A stretch of 39,196 bases of DNA from Bacillota bacterium (lineage in GTDB: Bacteria; Bacillota_A; Clostridia; Lutisporales; Lutisporaceae), in contig JAKJBT010000006.1 in NCBI GenBank assembly GCA_022706865.1, positions 1 to 39,196 of the forward strand, given 5' to 3'. Shown here in pieces: positions 8,542 through 16,643 of this stretch (position 1 is the first letter of the stretch; every line of letters starts with the position of its first letter). The translations under genes and the position numbers were made by a program. Below the pieces are notes generated by a model. It had not been told where the DNA came from and ran no database searches. It was given only the letters and a program-made list of their open reading frames with translations.

Positions 8542-9245
8542 TCAATCCTTTCGGGAGGAATCGGAGAAGCATTTTCCTTGATTTCTACTATACGTCCGCT
8601 TCTCATCTTTATTACACGGTCTGCCATTTCTCCAATTGCCATGTTATGCGTAATAATAACTACAGTTTTATTAAACTGCCGATTAATCTTATGAAGCAAT
8701 GACAATATCAAAAGGCCGGTCTTATAATCCAATGCGCCGGTCGGTTCATCACAAAGCAGCATAAGCGGATTCTTTGCTACAGCTCTGGCGATAGCAACAC
8801 GCTGCTGCTCTCCTCCGCTCAATTGTGAAGGAAAATGATCCTTCCTATCTCCAAGCTCCACCGCTTCCATAACCTCGTCAATATTCAAAGCTTCCATGCA
8901 CATTTCTGTTGCCAGCTCTACATTTTCCTTTGCAGTCAGGTTAGCCATAAGGTTATAAAATTGGAATACAAATCCTACCTTATCCCTTCTATAGGCTGTC
9001 AGCTTCCTGTCATTATATTTATTAATTTCATCATCCCTCAGAAATACTTTGCCCTGGGTTGGCAAGTCCATTCCTCCTATAATGTTCAGAAGCGTACTCT
9101 TGCCTGAGCCGCTGGGTCCAAGTATAACAATGAATTCACCTTCGTAGATATCAAAACTTGCATCGCAAAGTGCATTAACGGTAACCTCTCCCATCCTATA
9201 GTCCTTGCTCAGGTTTTCGACCCTCATCAATATCTTCTTCTGCAC
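8535..9245 (-). CDS. ABC transporter ATPase, MacB/LolD type
   Basis: 236 residues with a GTG start; AGGAGAGGG lies just upstream. Walker [10 protein letters not shown] (about 43-51), Q-loop [11 protein letters not shown], signature LSGGEQQR, Walker [12 protein letters not shown] and the switch histidine in ITHN are all intact, so it should be active. It powers the FtsX permease encoded directly downstream, overlapping it. Its start lies inside the 3' end of the tetR gene (50-base overlap), which points to translational coupling and one transcript. Confidence 0.95.
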   Translation of the reverse strand: MQKKILMRVENLSKDYRMGEVTVNALCDASFDIYEGEFIVILGPSGSGKSTLLNIIGGMDLPTQGKVFLRDDEINKYNDRKLTAYRRDKVGFVFQFYNLMANLTAKENVELATEMCMEALNIDEVMEAVELGDRKDHFPSQLSGGEQQRVAIARAVAKNPLMLLCDEPTGALDYKTGLLILSLLHKINRQFNKTVVIITHNMAIGEMADRVIKMRSGRIVEIKENASPIPPERIEW

Positions 9246-9849
9246 TCTTCACCCTCTCCTTTTCCCCAAACAGCCCGAATTTCAAAAAATCAATGAAATT
9301 GCCGTAAAACTTGATCATTTTGTTTTCATCGCTCAGAAAGTCAATGCTCAAGAGTGCCTTCGGCAGATTCATAAGCAGCTCGGACATAAAATCCAGATCC
9401 AGCTCCCGAATCTCTTTGTTCCTTATTCCCTCATAAATAATATGCTCAAATATGGGTAGCATCAAGTTTTTCTTTATCTCCGTCACCTTATCCAAAAGGT
9501 TCTTTTTCTCCATGATATCCCTTATGAGTACCAGTGAATAATTTTTTGCCATATCGGTTGAATAGTTATAGAGCGTTTCAATTCTTTCAATTGAGCTGCT
9601 GCTCTCACTTATTGCCTTCATTATTTCGCAGGCATGATGCTCTATATCTTTCTTAATTACTTCCATAAACAAATCTTCTTTTGAGTTATAGTACTTATAT
9701 ATTGTCATTTTGCTTATTCCGGCCTCATCTGCAATTCTGTCAACGGCAACAGCATTGTATCCGTATTTCAGGAACAGTTCTTTGGACTTCTCCAATAGAT
9801 CCTTTAACTTTTTTTCGGTTCGCCTGTTCATGTTCATTATCACTCCCAA
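9196..9849 (-). CDS. TetR/AcrR-family repressor of the efflux operon
   Basis: 217 residues. The N-terminal helix-turn-helix (about 12-60, KSKELFLKYGYNAVAVDRIADEAG then SKMTIYKYYNSKEDLFMEVI) is typical of TetR. The variable C-terminal ligand domain (about 70-205) is helical. It is the first gene of the tetR-ATPase-permease-adaptor operon, and a palindrome upstream of it fits an autoregulatory operator. The inducer is unknown. The start could also be one of the next two ATG codons (residues 5 and 7); I keep the longest because GGGAGTGATA precedes the region closely. Confidence 0.88.
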   Translation of the reverse strand: MGVIMNMNRRTEKKLKDLLEKSKELFLKYGYNAVAVDRIADEAGISKMTIYKYYNSKEDLFMEVIKKDIEHHACEIMKAISESSSSIERIETLYNYSTDMAKNYSLVLIRDIMEKKNLLDKVTEIKKNLMLPIFEHIIYEGIRNKEIRELDLDFMSELLMNLPKALLSIDFLSDENKMIKFYGNFIDFLKFGLFGEKERVKSAEEDIDEGRKPEQGL

Positions 9850-9870
9850 AATTGTCAGACTTGTATACTT

Positions 9871-9889
9871 TTATACTATATCAGTATAA
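9871..9889. promoter_or_regulatory. Probable TetR operator upstream of the efflux operon
   Basis: Perfect inverted repeat TTATACT-N5-AGTATAA, about 22-40 bases before the tetR start codon. On the minus strand a -10-like TACTAT at 17 bases from a TTGAAA lies just upstream, so a bound repressor would block transcription start. Inferred from position and symmetry. Confidence 0.55.
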
Positions 9890-9962
9890 TATTATAGTAC
9901 TTTATCTTGAGTATTTTTTCAACTGTTCTTCCATCAAAATCTGTTGTAGAATGAACGAAAAA

Positions 9963-10002
9963 AGGATATCGCCAACTACTTAAAATAGTTTTGCGATATC
10001 CT
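9963..10002 (-). terminator. Terminator hairpin of the glutamine synthetase gene (copy 1 of a related pair)
   Basis: Arms AGGATATCGC (9963-9972) and GCGATATCCT (9993-10002) with further pairing inside. On the minus strand a run of six T follows, 15 bases after the stop codon. The sequence resembles the hairpin at 13503-13543 beyond what two unrelated terminators need. Confidence 0.8.
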
Positions 10003-10016
10003 CTTCATCCTTATGC

Positions 10017-11942
10017 TTATATATCTATCAAATTCTTCTTATAATCACTGTACAGCTCTTTTAATTCGCTCATTTTTTCAGCCATTTCCTTCTGAAGCCG
10101 GGACAGGGTTTCATAGTCTTTTACTTTTGCAGCTTCTCTCACTCTTGTGAAGAGTGATTTTGAATTATAGGTATCCTTCATCAGATAGTGCCTCAGGTGA
10201 TCAACCTGCGCCCAATAGGTTATATCAAGGTCCTGAGCTTTCTGTTTGCTGTGAACAGCTCTGCATTTTCTCACAATATCCATGTTTTCCGGAAGCAGCC
10301 TGTTTATAATCTCAGTTACCCATCTGTTTGTGACAGCAGTGGTAAAGCTCTTTACCAGCTTCTCATCCAGCACATTTCCCTCCAGTATCACACTTAGCTT
10401 TTCAGGATATTCAACGAAGTTATTAATGTTCTCATATACTGTTGCGGGATGTACTCCAAATAAACTGTTTCTTTCCTCCTGAGAATAATAATCGAAAACA
10501 TCCTCCTCGCTTCTGTACGCCCTGCCTTTTTCAAGGTAGAAGCCTTCGGACTCAGGCGCTTTTGATATTTCCTTTTCAAGTTCTGCATTAGTTTTACCGG
10601 ATTCGCAGGCAGCCTTTATACCATCCAGCATTGACTGATAAATCGCTGCAAGTGCAAGATATGTGTTTGTCTTAGGATTTGGTGACCTTATCTCAAAACG
10701 TGTAGCAAGCGGATTACTCATATTCCTGACCAATCCTGCAAGTACCGTTCTGTTTCTTGATGGTGTTTCAACATCATGGCCTAAGGAGCATACTATGCAA
10801 ACCGGTGCTTCAAATCCAGGCTTAAGTCTGTTAAACGAATCATTGGTAAATGAAATGAAAGGATTTACAGCTTCATAGTTCTTCAGCAGTCCCATTAAGG
10901 CTCCATATCCGATAATACTCAAAAAGTCCTTTTTCATATCCGACGGTGTGAACAGATTCACTGTTTTGCCATTCTTAAGCCTTGCAGCAACTCCTACATG
11001 AGTATGTTCACCATTTCCTGCAACTCCTTCAATAGGTTTTGCATCGAATGTAACATCAAGCCCGTTTTTCCTGAATACTTCTTTTACAATGTATCTGACC
11101 CATTTTTCATTGTCTGCTGCCTGAAGAGCAGAATCATATCTCCAGTCTATCTCCAGCTGTTCCATTATATGAGTGAGGTTACCTGTTTCATCAAGCTTCG
11201 CCTTTATGCCGCCAACCTCCTTATGCCCCATTTCAGGTTTTAGATTGTATTTATCCATCAAAAGAAGCGACTGCTCCAGAGAGGTTCTGACTATTCCCTT
11301 GGTTCTTTTCCAATATGATTCCTGAAGCTCCTGAGATGCTGTAAGAGCTTCTGTATCTGCCTTGTCGTTGGGAGTCATTACCCAGAATTCAAGCTCTGTA
11401 GCTGAAGTCAACAGAATCTCATCAATATCGCCGTAACTAATTCCATATTCTTTGCATATGGACGGATATTTTTCAAAAATCTTCATTATTTCGGCCTTGA
11501 AACGGTTTATTGCACGAATAAGAATCGATCTTGAATCCACATACTTATTGCCGTGCATCAGAAAGGAAGGTATCCTTAAAGTGCCCACCGGCCTGCCTGT
11601 CTCATAATCGATGTTCTCATAATTGTAATCTACGAACCATATACAATTGGTATCGGCGACTAAATCCAATTTTCCGTCATTAAGTGTTGCTATGCCGGGC
11701 AGTACAACACTTGAACCGTCAGTTTGAACAGAACCGTTAAGAAATTCTTCAATATCCTCGATAAAAGCCTTTACAGGTATTCTCTCATCTGTACTATTGC
11801 CTGTCAGGTCTGCACCGGCCATAGATACAAATCGTATTTCCGGGTGATCCTTCAGCAGGTTAATAAGCTCTTCCCTTTGGTATTCCTGTGGATTTATTAC
11901 ATATAGTATATCATTCTTAATCAAATCTGAAAGACTTGTCAT
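10017..11942 (-). CDS. glnA: Glutamine synthetase family protein with a long C-terminal extension
   Basis: 641 residues from the ATG at 11942 (GAGGTGG upstream); a longer frame to 12008 has no ribosome binding site. Glutamine synthetase makes glutamine from glutamate, ammonia and ATP. The catalytic signatures are present: metal ligands E183 and E185 in ELEFW, E237 in PEMGHKEVGG, the GNGEHTH loop at 309-315, SRNRT near 395-399, and RFEIRSPNPKTNTYLALAA. The core ends near residue 450, followed by about 190 helical, charged residues. Common GSI-alpha and GSI-beta enzymes (about 440-470 residues) lack that, and it is shorter than typical GSIII (about 700). I see no Tyr adenylylation signature. 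It stands alone between terminators. The symbol marks the family; it may be a secondary paralogue, or act on another amine. Confidence 0.82.
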   Translation of the reverse strand: MTSLSDLIKNDILYVINPQEYQREELINLLKDHPEIRFVSMAGADLTGNSTDERIPVKAFIEDIEEFLNGSVQTDGSSVVLPGIATLNDGKLDLVADTNCIWFVDYNYENIDYETGRPVGTLRIPSFLMHGNKYVDSRSILIRAINRFKAEIMKIFEKYPSICKEYGISYGDIDEILLTSATELEFWVMTPNDKADTEALTASQELQESYWKRTKGIVRTSLEQSLLLMDKYNLKPEMGHKEVGGIKAKLDETGNLTHIMEQLEIDWRYDSALQAADNEKWVRYIVKEVFRKNGLDVTFDAKPIEGVAGNGEHTHVGVAARLKNGKTVNLFTPSDMKKDFLSIIGYGALMGLLKNYEAVNPFISFTNDSFNRLKPGFEAPVCIVCSLGHDVETPSRNRTVLAGLVRNMSNPLATRFEIRSPNPKTNTYLALAAIYQSMLDGIKAACESGKTNAELEKEISKAPESEGFYLEKGRAYRSEEDVFDYYSQEERNSLFGVHPATVYENINNFVEYPEKLSVILEGNVLDEKLVKSFTTAVTNRWVTEIINRLLPENMDIVRKCRAVHSKQKAQDLDITYWAQVDHLRHYLMKDTYNSKSLFTRVREAAKVKDYETLSRLQKEMAEKMSELKELYSDYKKNLIDI

Positions 11943-12026
11943 TACTGCCACCTCTCTTCTATTATTTCTACAATAATAATTAAAAATTATACCACTAGAA
12001 AAGTTCAATGTAAATAAAATAGAAAT

Positions 12027-12067
12027 GCAGTATTAATAATACTTTCTAATATTATCATTAATACTGC
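12027..12067 (-). terminator. Hairpin downstream of the ynbB-like gene
   Basis: 11-bp perfect arms GCAGTATTAAT (12027-12037) and ATTAATACTGC (12057-12067), with further A/T pairing inside. On the minus strand it lies 40 bases after the stop and is followed by a moderate T-rich stretch, so it is a probable terminator. Confidence 0.6.
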
Positions 12068-12106
12068 TTAATTAATACCTTACAAAACCTGATTGCTGCA
12101 TATAGC

Positions 12107-13402
12107 TTATATACTTATGAACCCTTTGCTTGCCAGATTCTGCAAAGCATAAATCAACCCGATTTTTACATGTTCAAAGGTAACTCCGCCTTGCAAATAT
12201 GCAATATAGGGAGGCCTTAAGGGTGCATCCGCACTCAATTCTATAGACGCTCCCTGCACAAAGCCTCCGGCGGCCATTATCACCTGATCATTGTAGCCCG
12301 GCATATCCCAAGGCTCAGGATCAACAAAAGAATCAACCGGTGAGCCCTTTTGAATGCCTTGGCAAAAAGCAATCAGCGCATCTCTGTTATTGAACTTGAT
12401 AGCCTGAATGATATCACTTCTTTTGGTATTATAATCGGGATTGACTTCAAAGCCCAGCTTTGAAAACAGCCTTGAGCAGAATACTGCTCCTTTGACAGCT
12501 TCAGATACTATATGGGGAGCGATGAAAAGGCCCTGGAAAAAAAGTCTGTTAATTCCAAGGGTAGCCCCGCATTCTTTTCCTATACCCGGAGCGATAAGCC
12601 TGTTTGCAGCCATTTCCACCAAATCAGCCCTTCCGCATACATATCCTCCTGTAGGTGCAATGCTTCCCCCGGGATTTTTAATCAGCGAACCTGCTATAAT
12701 ATCCGCACCTGCTTCTGTAGGTTCTTTAAAATCGAGGAATTCTCCATAGCAATTGTCAACCATGCAGATTATATTCGGATTCATTATCTTGATGAATTTT
12801 ATGGTATATTCGATATCTTCCAGTGTCAGGGCGGGTCTCCAGGAATAACCCAGGGATCTTTGTATAAGTATCATTTTTGTCTTTTCATTTATCTTCTTTG
12901 TTATTTCATTGTAGTTAATTTTTCCTGCTGCAGTAAGCTCTATCTGTTTGTATACCACTCCCATCTCGCTGAGGCATCCGGCAGGGCGTTTATCGGTTGT
13001 TCCGATAATGTTCTCCAAAGTGTCATAAGGCTTTCCCGTAACAGAGATAAACTCGTCACCGGGCCTTAATATACCAAACAGGCAAAGAGCCAATGCATGG
13101 GTACCCGATACTATTTGCGGCCTTACCAGTGCATCCTCACAGGCGAATACTTCCGCGTATACCTTCTCCAGGGCTTCACGTCCCACATCCCCGTAGCCGT
13201 AACCGGTAGAACAGTTAAAATGCATATCACTTATCCTGTTCCTCTGCATAGCGGCAAGTACTTTGTACTGATTAAACTCACTTACCTCATCAATCTTTTT
13301 GAATTGCTCCGAGACTTCATCCTCGGTGGATACGCAGATATCTATTATCTTCTTGCTTATATTCAGCTTGTTAATAAGATAGTCCGTTGTTTTATAATGC
13401 AT
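12107..13402 (-). CDS. ynbB: PLP-dependent enzyme of the methionine gamma-lyase / aluminium-resistance family (YnbB-like)
   Basis: 431 residues, fold-type I PLP enzyme. The substrate-binding and cofactor regions are visible: SGTHALAL (about 96-103), VDNCYGEF (about 215-222) with the aspartate that contacts the pyridine ring, and GSLIKNPGGSIAPTGGY, whose lysine should form the Schiff base. The family is widely annotated as cystathionine beta-lyase-like or aluminium resistance protein; its true reaction is poorly defined. It is the Bacillus ynbB neighbour of hfq and miaA, and the same order is kept here, which supports the call. AGAGG lies upstream of the ATG. Confidence 0.88.
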   Translation of the reverse strand: MHYKTTDYLINKLNISKKIIDICVSTEDEVSEQFKKIDEVSEFNQYKVLAAMQRNRISDMHFNCSTGYGYGDVGREALEKVYAEVFACEDALVRPQIVSGTHALALCLFGILRPGDEFISVTGKPYDTLENIIGTTDKRPAGCLSEMGVVYKQIELTAAGKINYNEITKKINEKTKMILIQRSLGYSWRPALTLEDIEYTIKFIKIMNPNIICMVDNCYGEFLDFKEPTEAGADIIAGSLIKNPGGSIAPTGGYVCGRADLVEMAANRLIAPGIGKECGATLGINRLFFQGLFIAPHIVSEAVKGAVFCSRLFSKLGFEVNPDYNTKRSDIIQAIKFNNRDALIAFCQGIQKGSPVDSFVDPEPWDMPGYNDQVIMAAGGFVQGASIELSADAPLRPPYIAYLQGGVTFEHVKIGLIYALQNLASKGFISI

Positions 13403-13502
13403 AATATTACCTCTTTTTCTTCTTTAGGCTAAACTTCTGCAATTATTATAGCATAAACCTCCATATTGAGACAACGCACCGAAATATTCTTCAAATACTA
13501 AA

Positions 13503-13543
13503 GGGATATCGCAAACTGCTTATTCAACGGTTTTGCGATACCC
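13503..13543 (-). terminator. Hairpin after hfq (copy 2 of a related pair)
   Basis: Arms GGGATATCGCAAAC (from 13503) and GTTTTGCGATACCCC-type sequence (to about 13543), located 22 bases after the hfq stop on the minus strand. It probably terminates the miaB-hfq operon before ynbB. It shares GGATATCGC, AACT, CTTA and GTTTTGCGATA with the hairpin after the glutamine synthetase gene. Confidence 0.7.
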
Positions 13544-13564
13544 CCTTGATTGTAATGGAATCAA

Positions 13565-13822
13565 TTATTTAACTGTATTATCCGCCGGTTTGTTATCGCT
13601 GAAAGCGAAATTAATCGGTTTTACAGGTATAATAGTCGATACTGCATGCTTATAAACCAGCTGCTGCTTCCCTTCGTTATCCAGTACTATTGTATAGTTA
13701 TCGAAGCCTCTGACATTTCCTCTAAGCTGAAATCCATTCACGAGATAGATGGTAATGGTGATGTGCTCTTTCCTGACCTGGTTCAAAAACACATCCTGAA
13801 GATTTATATTTACCTTGTTCAT
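13565..13822 (-). CDS. hfq: RNA chaperone Hfq
   Basis: 85 residues from the ATG at 13822, with GGAGGGG six bases upstream; the longer frame to 13858 has no such signal. The Sm-like fold shows the Sm1 region ([29 protein letters not shown]) and the Sm2 motif VYKHAVSTI, in which the YKH residues bind RNA. Hexameric Hfq binds small RNAs and A-rich RNA. A short polar tail (about 70-85) follows. It lies 80 bases downstream of miaA in the conserved miaB-mutS-mutL-miaA-hfq run. Confidence 0.97.
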   Translation of the reverse strand: MNKVNINLQDVFLNQVRKEHITITIYLVNGFQLRGNVRGFDNYTIVLDNEGKQQLVYKHAVSTIIPVKPINFAFSDNKPADNTVK

Positions 13823-13902
13823 CCAATTCCCCTCCAAAATAAAATAAGCAAATGCCAAGTATATGTATATTTATATTATTATATAATTATTAGTTATTTA
13901 TT

Positions 13903-14847
13903 CTATATTAAAGGAATTTTTCCTGCAATATACCTAATTATATTTTCCACTATGGCTTCCTTTCTATAGAAACTGTCAACATCCACCCAATTCACCCTTT
14001 TATCCCCCCTGAACCAGGTCAGCTGCCTTTTGGCATAATGCCTTGTATCTCTCTTCAGTATCCTCACAGCTTCGTCTTTCGAAACAGATCCGTGCAAGTA
14101 ATCCGCAATCTCCTTATAGCCCAATGCCTGCATTGAATTAAGCTCTCTGCCGTATCCTCTCTTAATAAGCCCTTCCACTTCTTCTACCAGCCCGGATGCC
14201 ATCATTTTATCAACTCTCTGTTCGATTCTTTCATAAAGCTTCCGCCTGTCCATAGACAATGTGATGTATGCAAAGTCATACCTTGGCGGTTGTTTCCGGG
14301 ATTCTTCCTGAAAGTATGAAATCGGCCTGCCTGTATGCTTATAAACCTCCAGGGCTCTGATCACTCTCCTCAGGTCGTTTGGATGAAGCCTCTTATAAGA
14401 TGCCGGATCAACAGCTTCCAGCATGGCATGCACATATTCATTTCCTTTTACCTGAGCTGTTTCCTGCATTTCCCTCCTGTATTCCTCATCAGAAATGGAG
14501 TCCGTAAAATCCAGATTATTAAGCAGGGAATTTATGTAAAGCCCTGTTCCTCCCGTTATTATCGGCAGCTTGCCTCTATCGTTGATATCTCTTATATATA
14601 ATTCGGCCTTTTCTCTGAATTGGGCTACACTGAAATCCATATCCGGAGTAACTTCGTCTATCATATAATGCCTTATGCCCTGCATTTCTTCTTCCTTGAG
14701 CTTCGCCGTTCCTATATCCATATATTTATAAACCTGGGCAGAGTCTGCTGATATTATTTCACCGCAAAGACTCCTTGCCAGAGCGAGGGATATCTCAGTT
14801 TTCCCTACGGCTGTAGGTCCTGCGAGTATGCAAATTTTTGGCAGCAA
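13903..14847 (-). CDS. miaA: tRNA dimethylallyltransferase MiaA
   Basis: 314 residues. Adds a dimethylallyl group to N6 of A37 in tRNAs that read codons starting with U. The P-loop GPTAVGKTE (about 9-17), DSAQVYKYMDIGTAK (35-49) with the catalytic Asp, and the SYF/QALGYKE substrate region are present. It starts with TTG, AGAGG nine bases upstream; no ATG fits. It follows mutL by 18 bases. MiaB in the same operon carries out the next step, methylthiolation of the same base. Confidence 0.97.
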   Translation of the reverse strand: MLPKICILAGPTAVGKTEISLALARSLCGEIISADSAQVYKYMDIGTAKLKEEEMQGIRHYMIDEVTPDMDFSVAQFREKAELYIRDINDRGKLPIITGGTGLYINSLLNNLDFTDSISDEEYRREMQETAQVKGNEYVHAMLEAVDPASYKRLHPNDLRRVIRALEVYKHTGRPISYFQEESRKQPPRYDFAYITLSMDRRKLYERIEQRVDKMMASGLVEEVEGLIKRGYGRELNSMQALGYKEIADYLHGSVSKDEAVRILKRDTRHYAKRQLTWFRGDKRVNWVDVDSFYRKEAIVENIIRYIAGKIPLI

Positions 14848-14865
14848 TTCTAAACACCTCTGAGC

Positions 14866-16632
14866 TTAAATTATTCTTTTAAACTTTTTCTCCAGCTCGT
14901 ATCTGCTCATGGTTATTATAGTCGGCCTTCCGTGAGGGCAGGTGTATGGCTGGCTTGTTTTCATCAGCCTCTCCAGCAGCACACTTATTTCCTCGGGTGC
15001 AATGTTGTCCCCTGCCTTTATCGAATTTTTGCAGGCCATGCTTATTATGATCTTTTCCAAAGGCGAAGATGCAATAGATGTCGATTCCTTCAGAGAATCA
15101 AGGATATTACTGAAAAATTCTCCTGTACAAGGCTCGCCCATTAAAATCGGTACTGCTCTTATTGCCAGGGTGTTTTCTCCGAACCATTCTATTTCAAAAC
15201 CCAGGTTCTGAAAAATAAGGCTGTTTTCTGTATACAGCACCTTCTCTGCAGGGCTTAATTCAATGACTATGGGCATCATAAGCTCCTGCACGGAAATATT
15301 CTTTTCATTATACTTTTCTTTTATATACTCGAACATTATCCTTTCATGGGCTGCATGCTGGTCTATAATGCAAAAATCATCATCCATCTGCCCCAGAATA
15401 TATGTTCCGAATAATTGTCCTATTATCCTTATTTCATTGTTAAACTGTTTTTGCTGTACCTCCGGCTTCCTGTCATAATCGTACTGTCTCTTATAGCTGT
15501 CAATCTTAGGTGCTGCAGTCTCCTTTCCGAATGAAAGCTGATCAAAAGACACATTTTTCGGCTCGTAGGAGCTTCTGCTTTCAAACGCAGATGACGGCGC
15601 TTCCTGGGGTTCCGTTACATCCTCAAGGTTTTCAAATATCAGGCTGTTGTTGTTAAGACAGTTTTTTACCGCAAGGTACAATGTATTGAAAATAGCCCTT
15701 TCATCTGATAACTTGACCTCCTGCTTTGTCGGATGCACATTTACATCCGTCATTTCTGATTTTATGTTGATGTTAATAATGCTGAAAGGGTAGCGGTTAT
15801 TCATAAGAAGGGTTTTATACGCCTGCTTCACAGCTTCTGCCATCATTCTGTTCTTTACATACCTTTTGTTTACCGAAAAGGTCATGTAGGTGGAATTGCC
15901 TCTTGCAATTTCAGGCTTTCCTATGTATCCTTCAATGCTTATAATATCATTTTTATATTCAAGGGGGAGCATCGCTCCGGATATATTCTTTCCGTATATA
16001 CACAGAATAACCGAAAGCAGATCACCGTTTCCGGGGGTATGCAGGACCACTTTGTTGTTTACTGTAAGCTTCATGGATATTCCGGTATTTGTCATGGCAA
16101 GCTTTTCAATAATGTCAACTATGGCCCCCTGTTCTGAAGTATCGCTTTTCAGAAATTTCAGCCTTGCCGGGGTATTAAAAAACAAGTCCCTTACAGTAAC
16201 GCTTGTACCTGTAGGATAGCCAATGCTTTTACTCTGCACGAGCTTCCCTCCCTTGACTATGACATGGCTTCCGGCTGTATCCTCCTCTGCCTTTGTTAAA
16301 AGCTCCACCTCAGACACTGCAGCTATGCTTGCCATAGCCTCACCGCGGAAGCCCAGGGTGCTTATTCCCTGAATATCTGCGGAATCTTTTATTTTGCTGG
16401 TGGCATGCCTGAAAAATACTTGCTCAGTATCCTCCTTCATTATGCCGCAGCCGTTGTCCGATACATTTATAAAGCTTTTTCCGCCTTCCTGTATCTCTAC
16501 GCTGATAGCTGTCGCCCCTGCGTCTATAGAGTTTTCCACCAGTTCCTTTACTATAGAGGCGGGCCTTTCTATCACTTCTCCTGCTGCAATCTTATTTATT
16601 GTTGCCTCATCCAGAATATGAATTTTCCCCAT
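14866..16632 (-). CDS. mutL: DNA mismatch repair protein MutL (endonuclease type)
   Basis: 588 residues. The N-terminal GHKL ATPase shows IAAGEVIERPASIVKELVENS, DNGCGI and TLGFRGEAMASI. The C-terminal dimerisation domain carries the metal endonuclease motif DQHAAHERIMFE, plus ACKNSIKAGD and CPHGRPT, so this MutL should nick DNA itself, as in organisms without MutH. The linker is about residues 335-395. It follows mutS by 11 bases and acts with it. Confidence 0.98.
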   Translation of the reverse strand: MGKIHILDEATINKIAAGEVIERPASIVKELVENSIDAGATAISVEIQEGGKSFINVSDNGCGIMKEDTEQVFFRHATSKIKDSADIQGISTLGFRGEAMASIAAVSEVELLTKAEEDTAGSHVIVKGGKLVQSKSIGYPTGTSVTVRDLFFNTPARLKFLKSDTSEQGAIVDIIEKLAMTNTGISMKLTVNNKVVLHTPGNGDLLSVILCIYGKNISGAMLPLEYKNDIISIEGYIGKPEIARGNSTYMTFSVNKRYVKNRMMAEAVKQAYKTLLMNNRYPFSIININIKSEMTDVNVHPTKQEVKLSDERAIFNTLYLAVKNCLNNNSLIFENLEDVTEPQEAPSSAFESRSSYEPKNVSFDQLSFGKETAAPKIDSYKRQYDYDRKPEVQQKQFNNEIRIIGQLFGTYILGQMDDDFCIIDQHAAHERIMFEYIKEKYNEKNISVQELMMPIVIELSPAEKVLYTENSLIFQNLGFEIEWFGENTLAIRAVPILMGEPCTGEFFSNILDSLKESTSIASSPLEKIIISMACKNSIKAGDNIAPEEISVLLERLMKTSQPYTCPHGRPTIITMSRYELEKKFKRII

Positions 16633-16643
16633 ATTATATTCTC

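Noticed and set aside
12512..13069. A 185-codon rightward frame opposite ynbB
   Set aside because: It is wholly antisense to a PLP enzyme with clear motifs and has no ribosome binding site or homology that I recognise.
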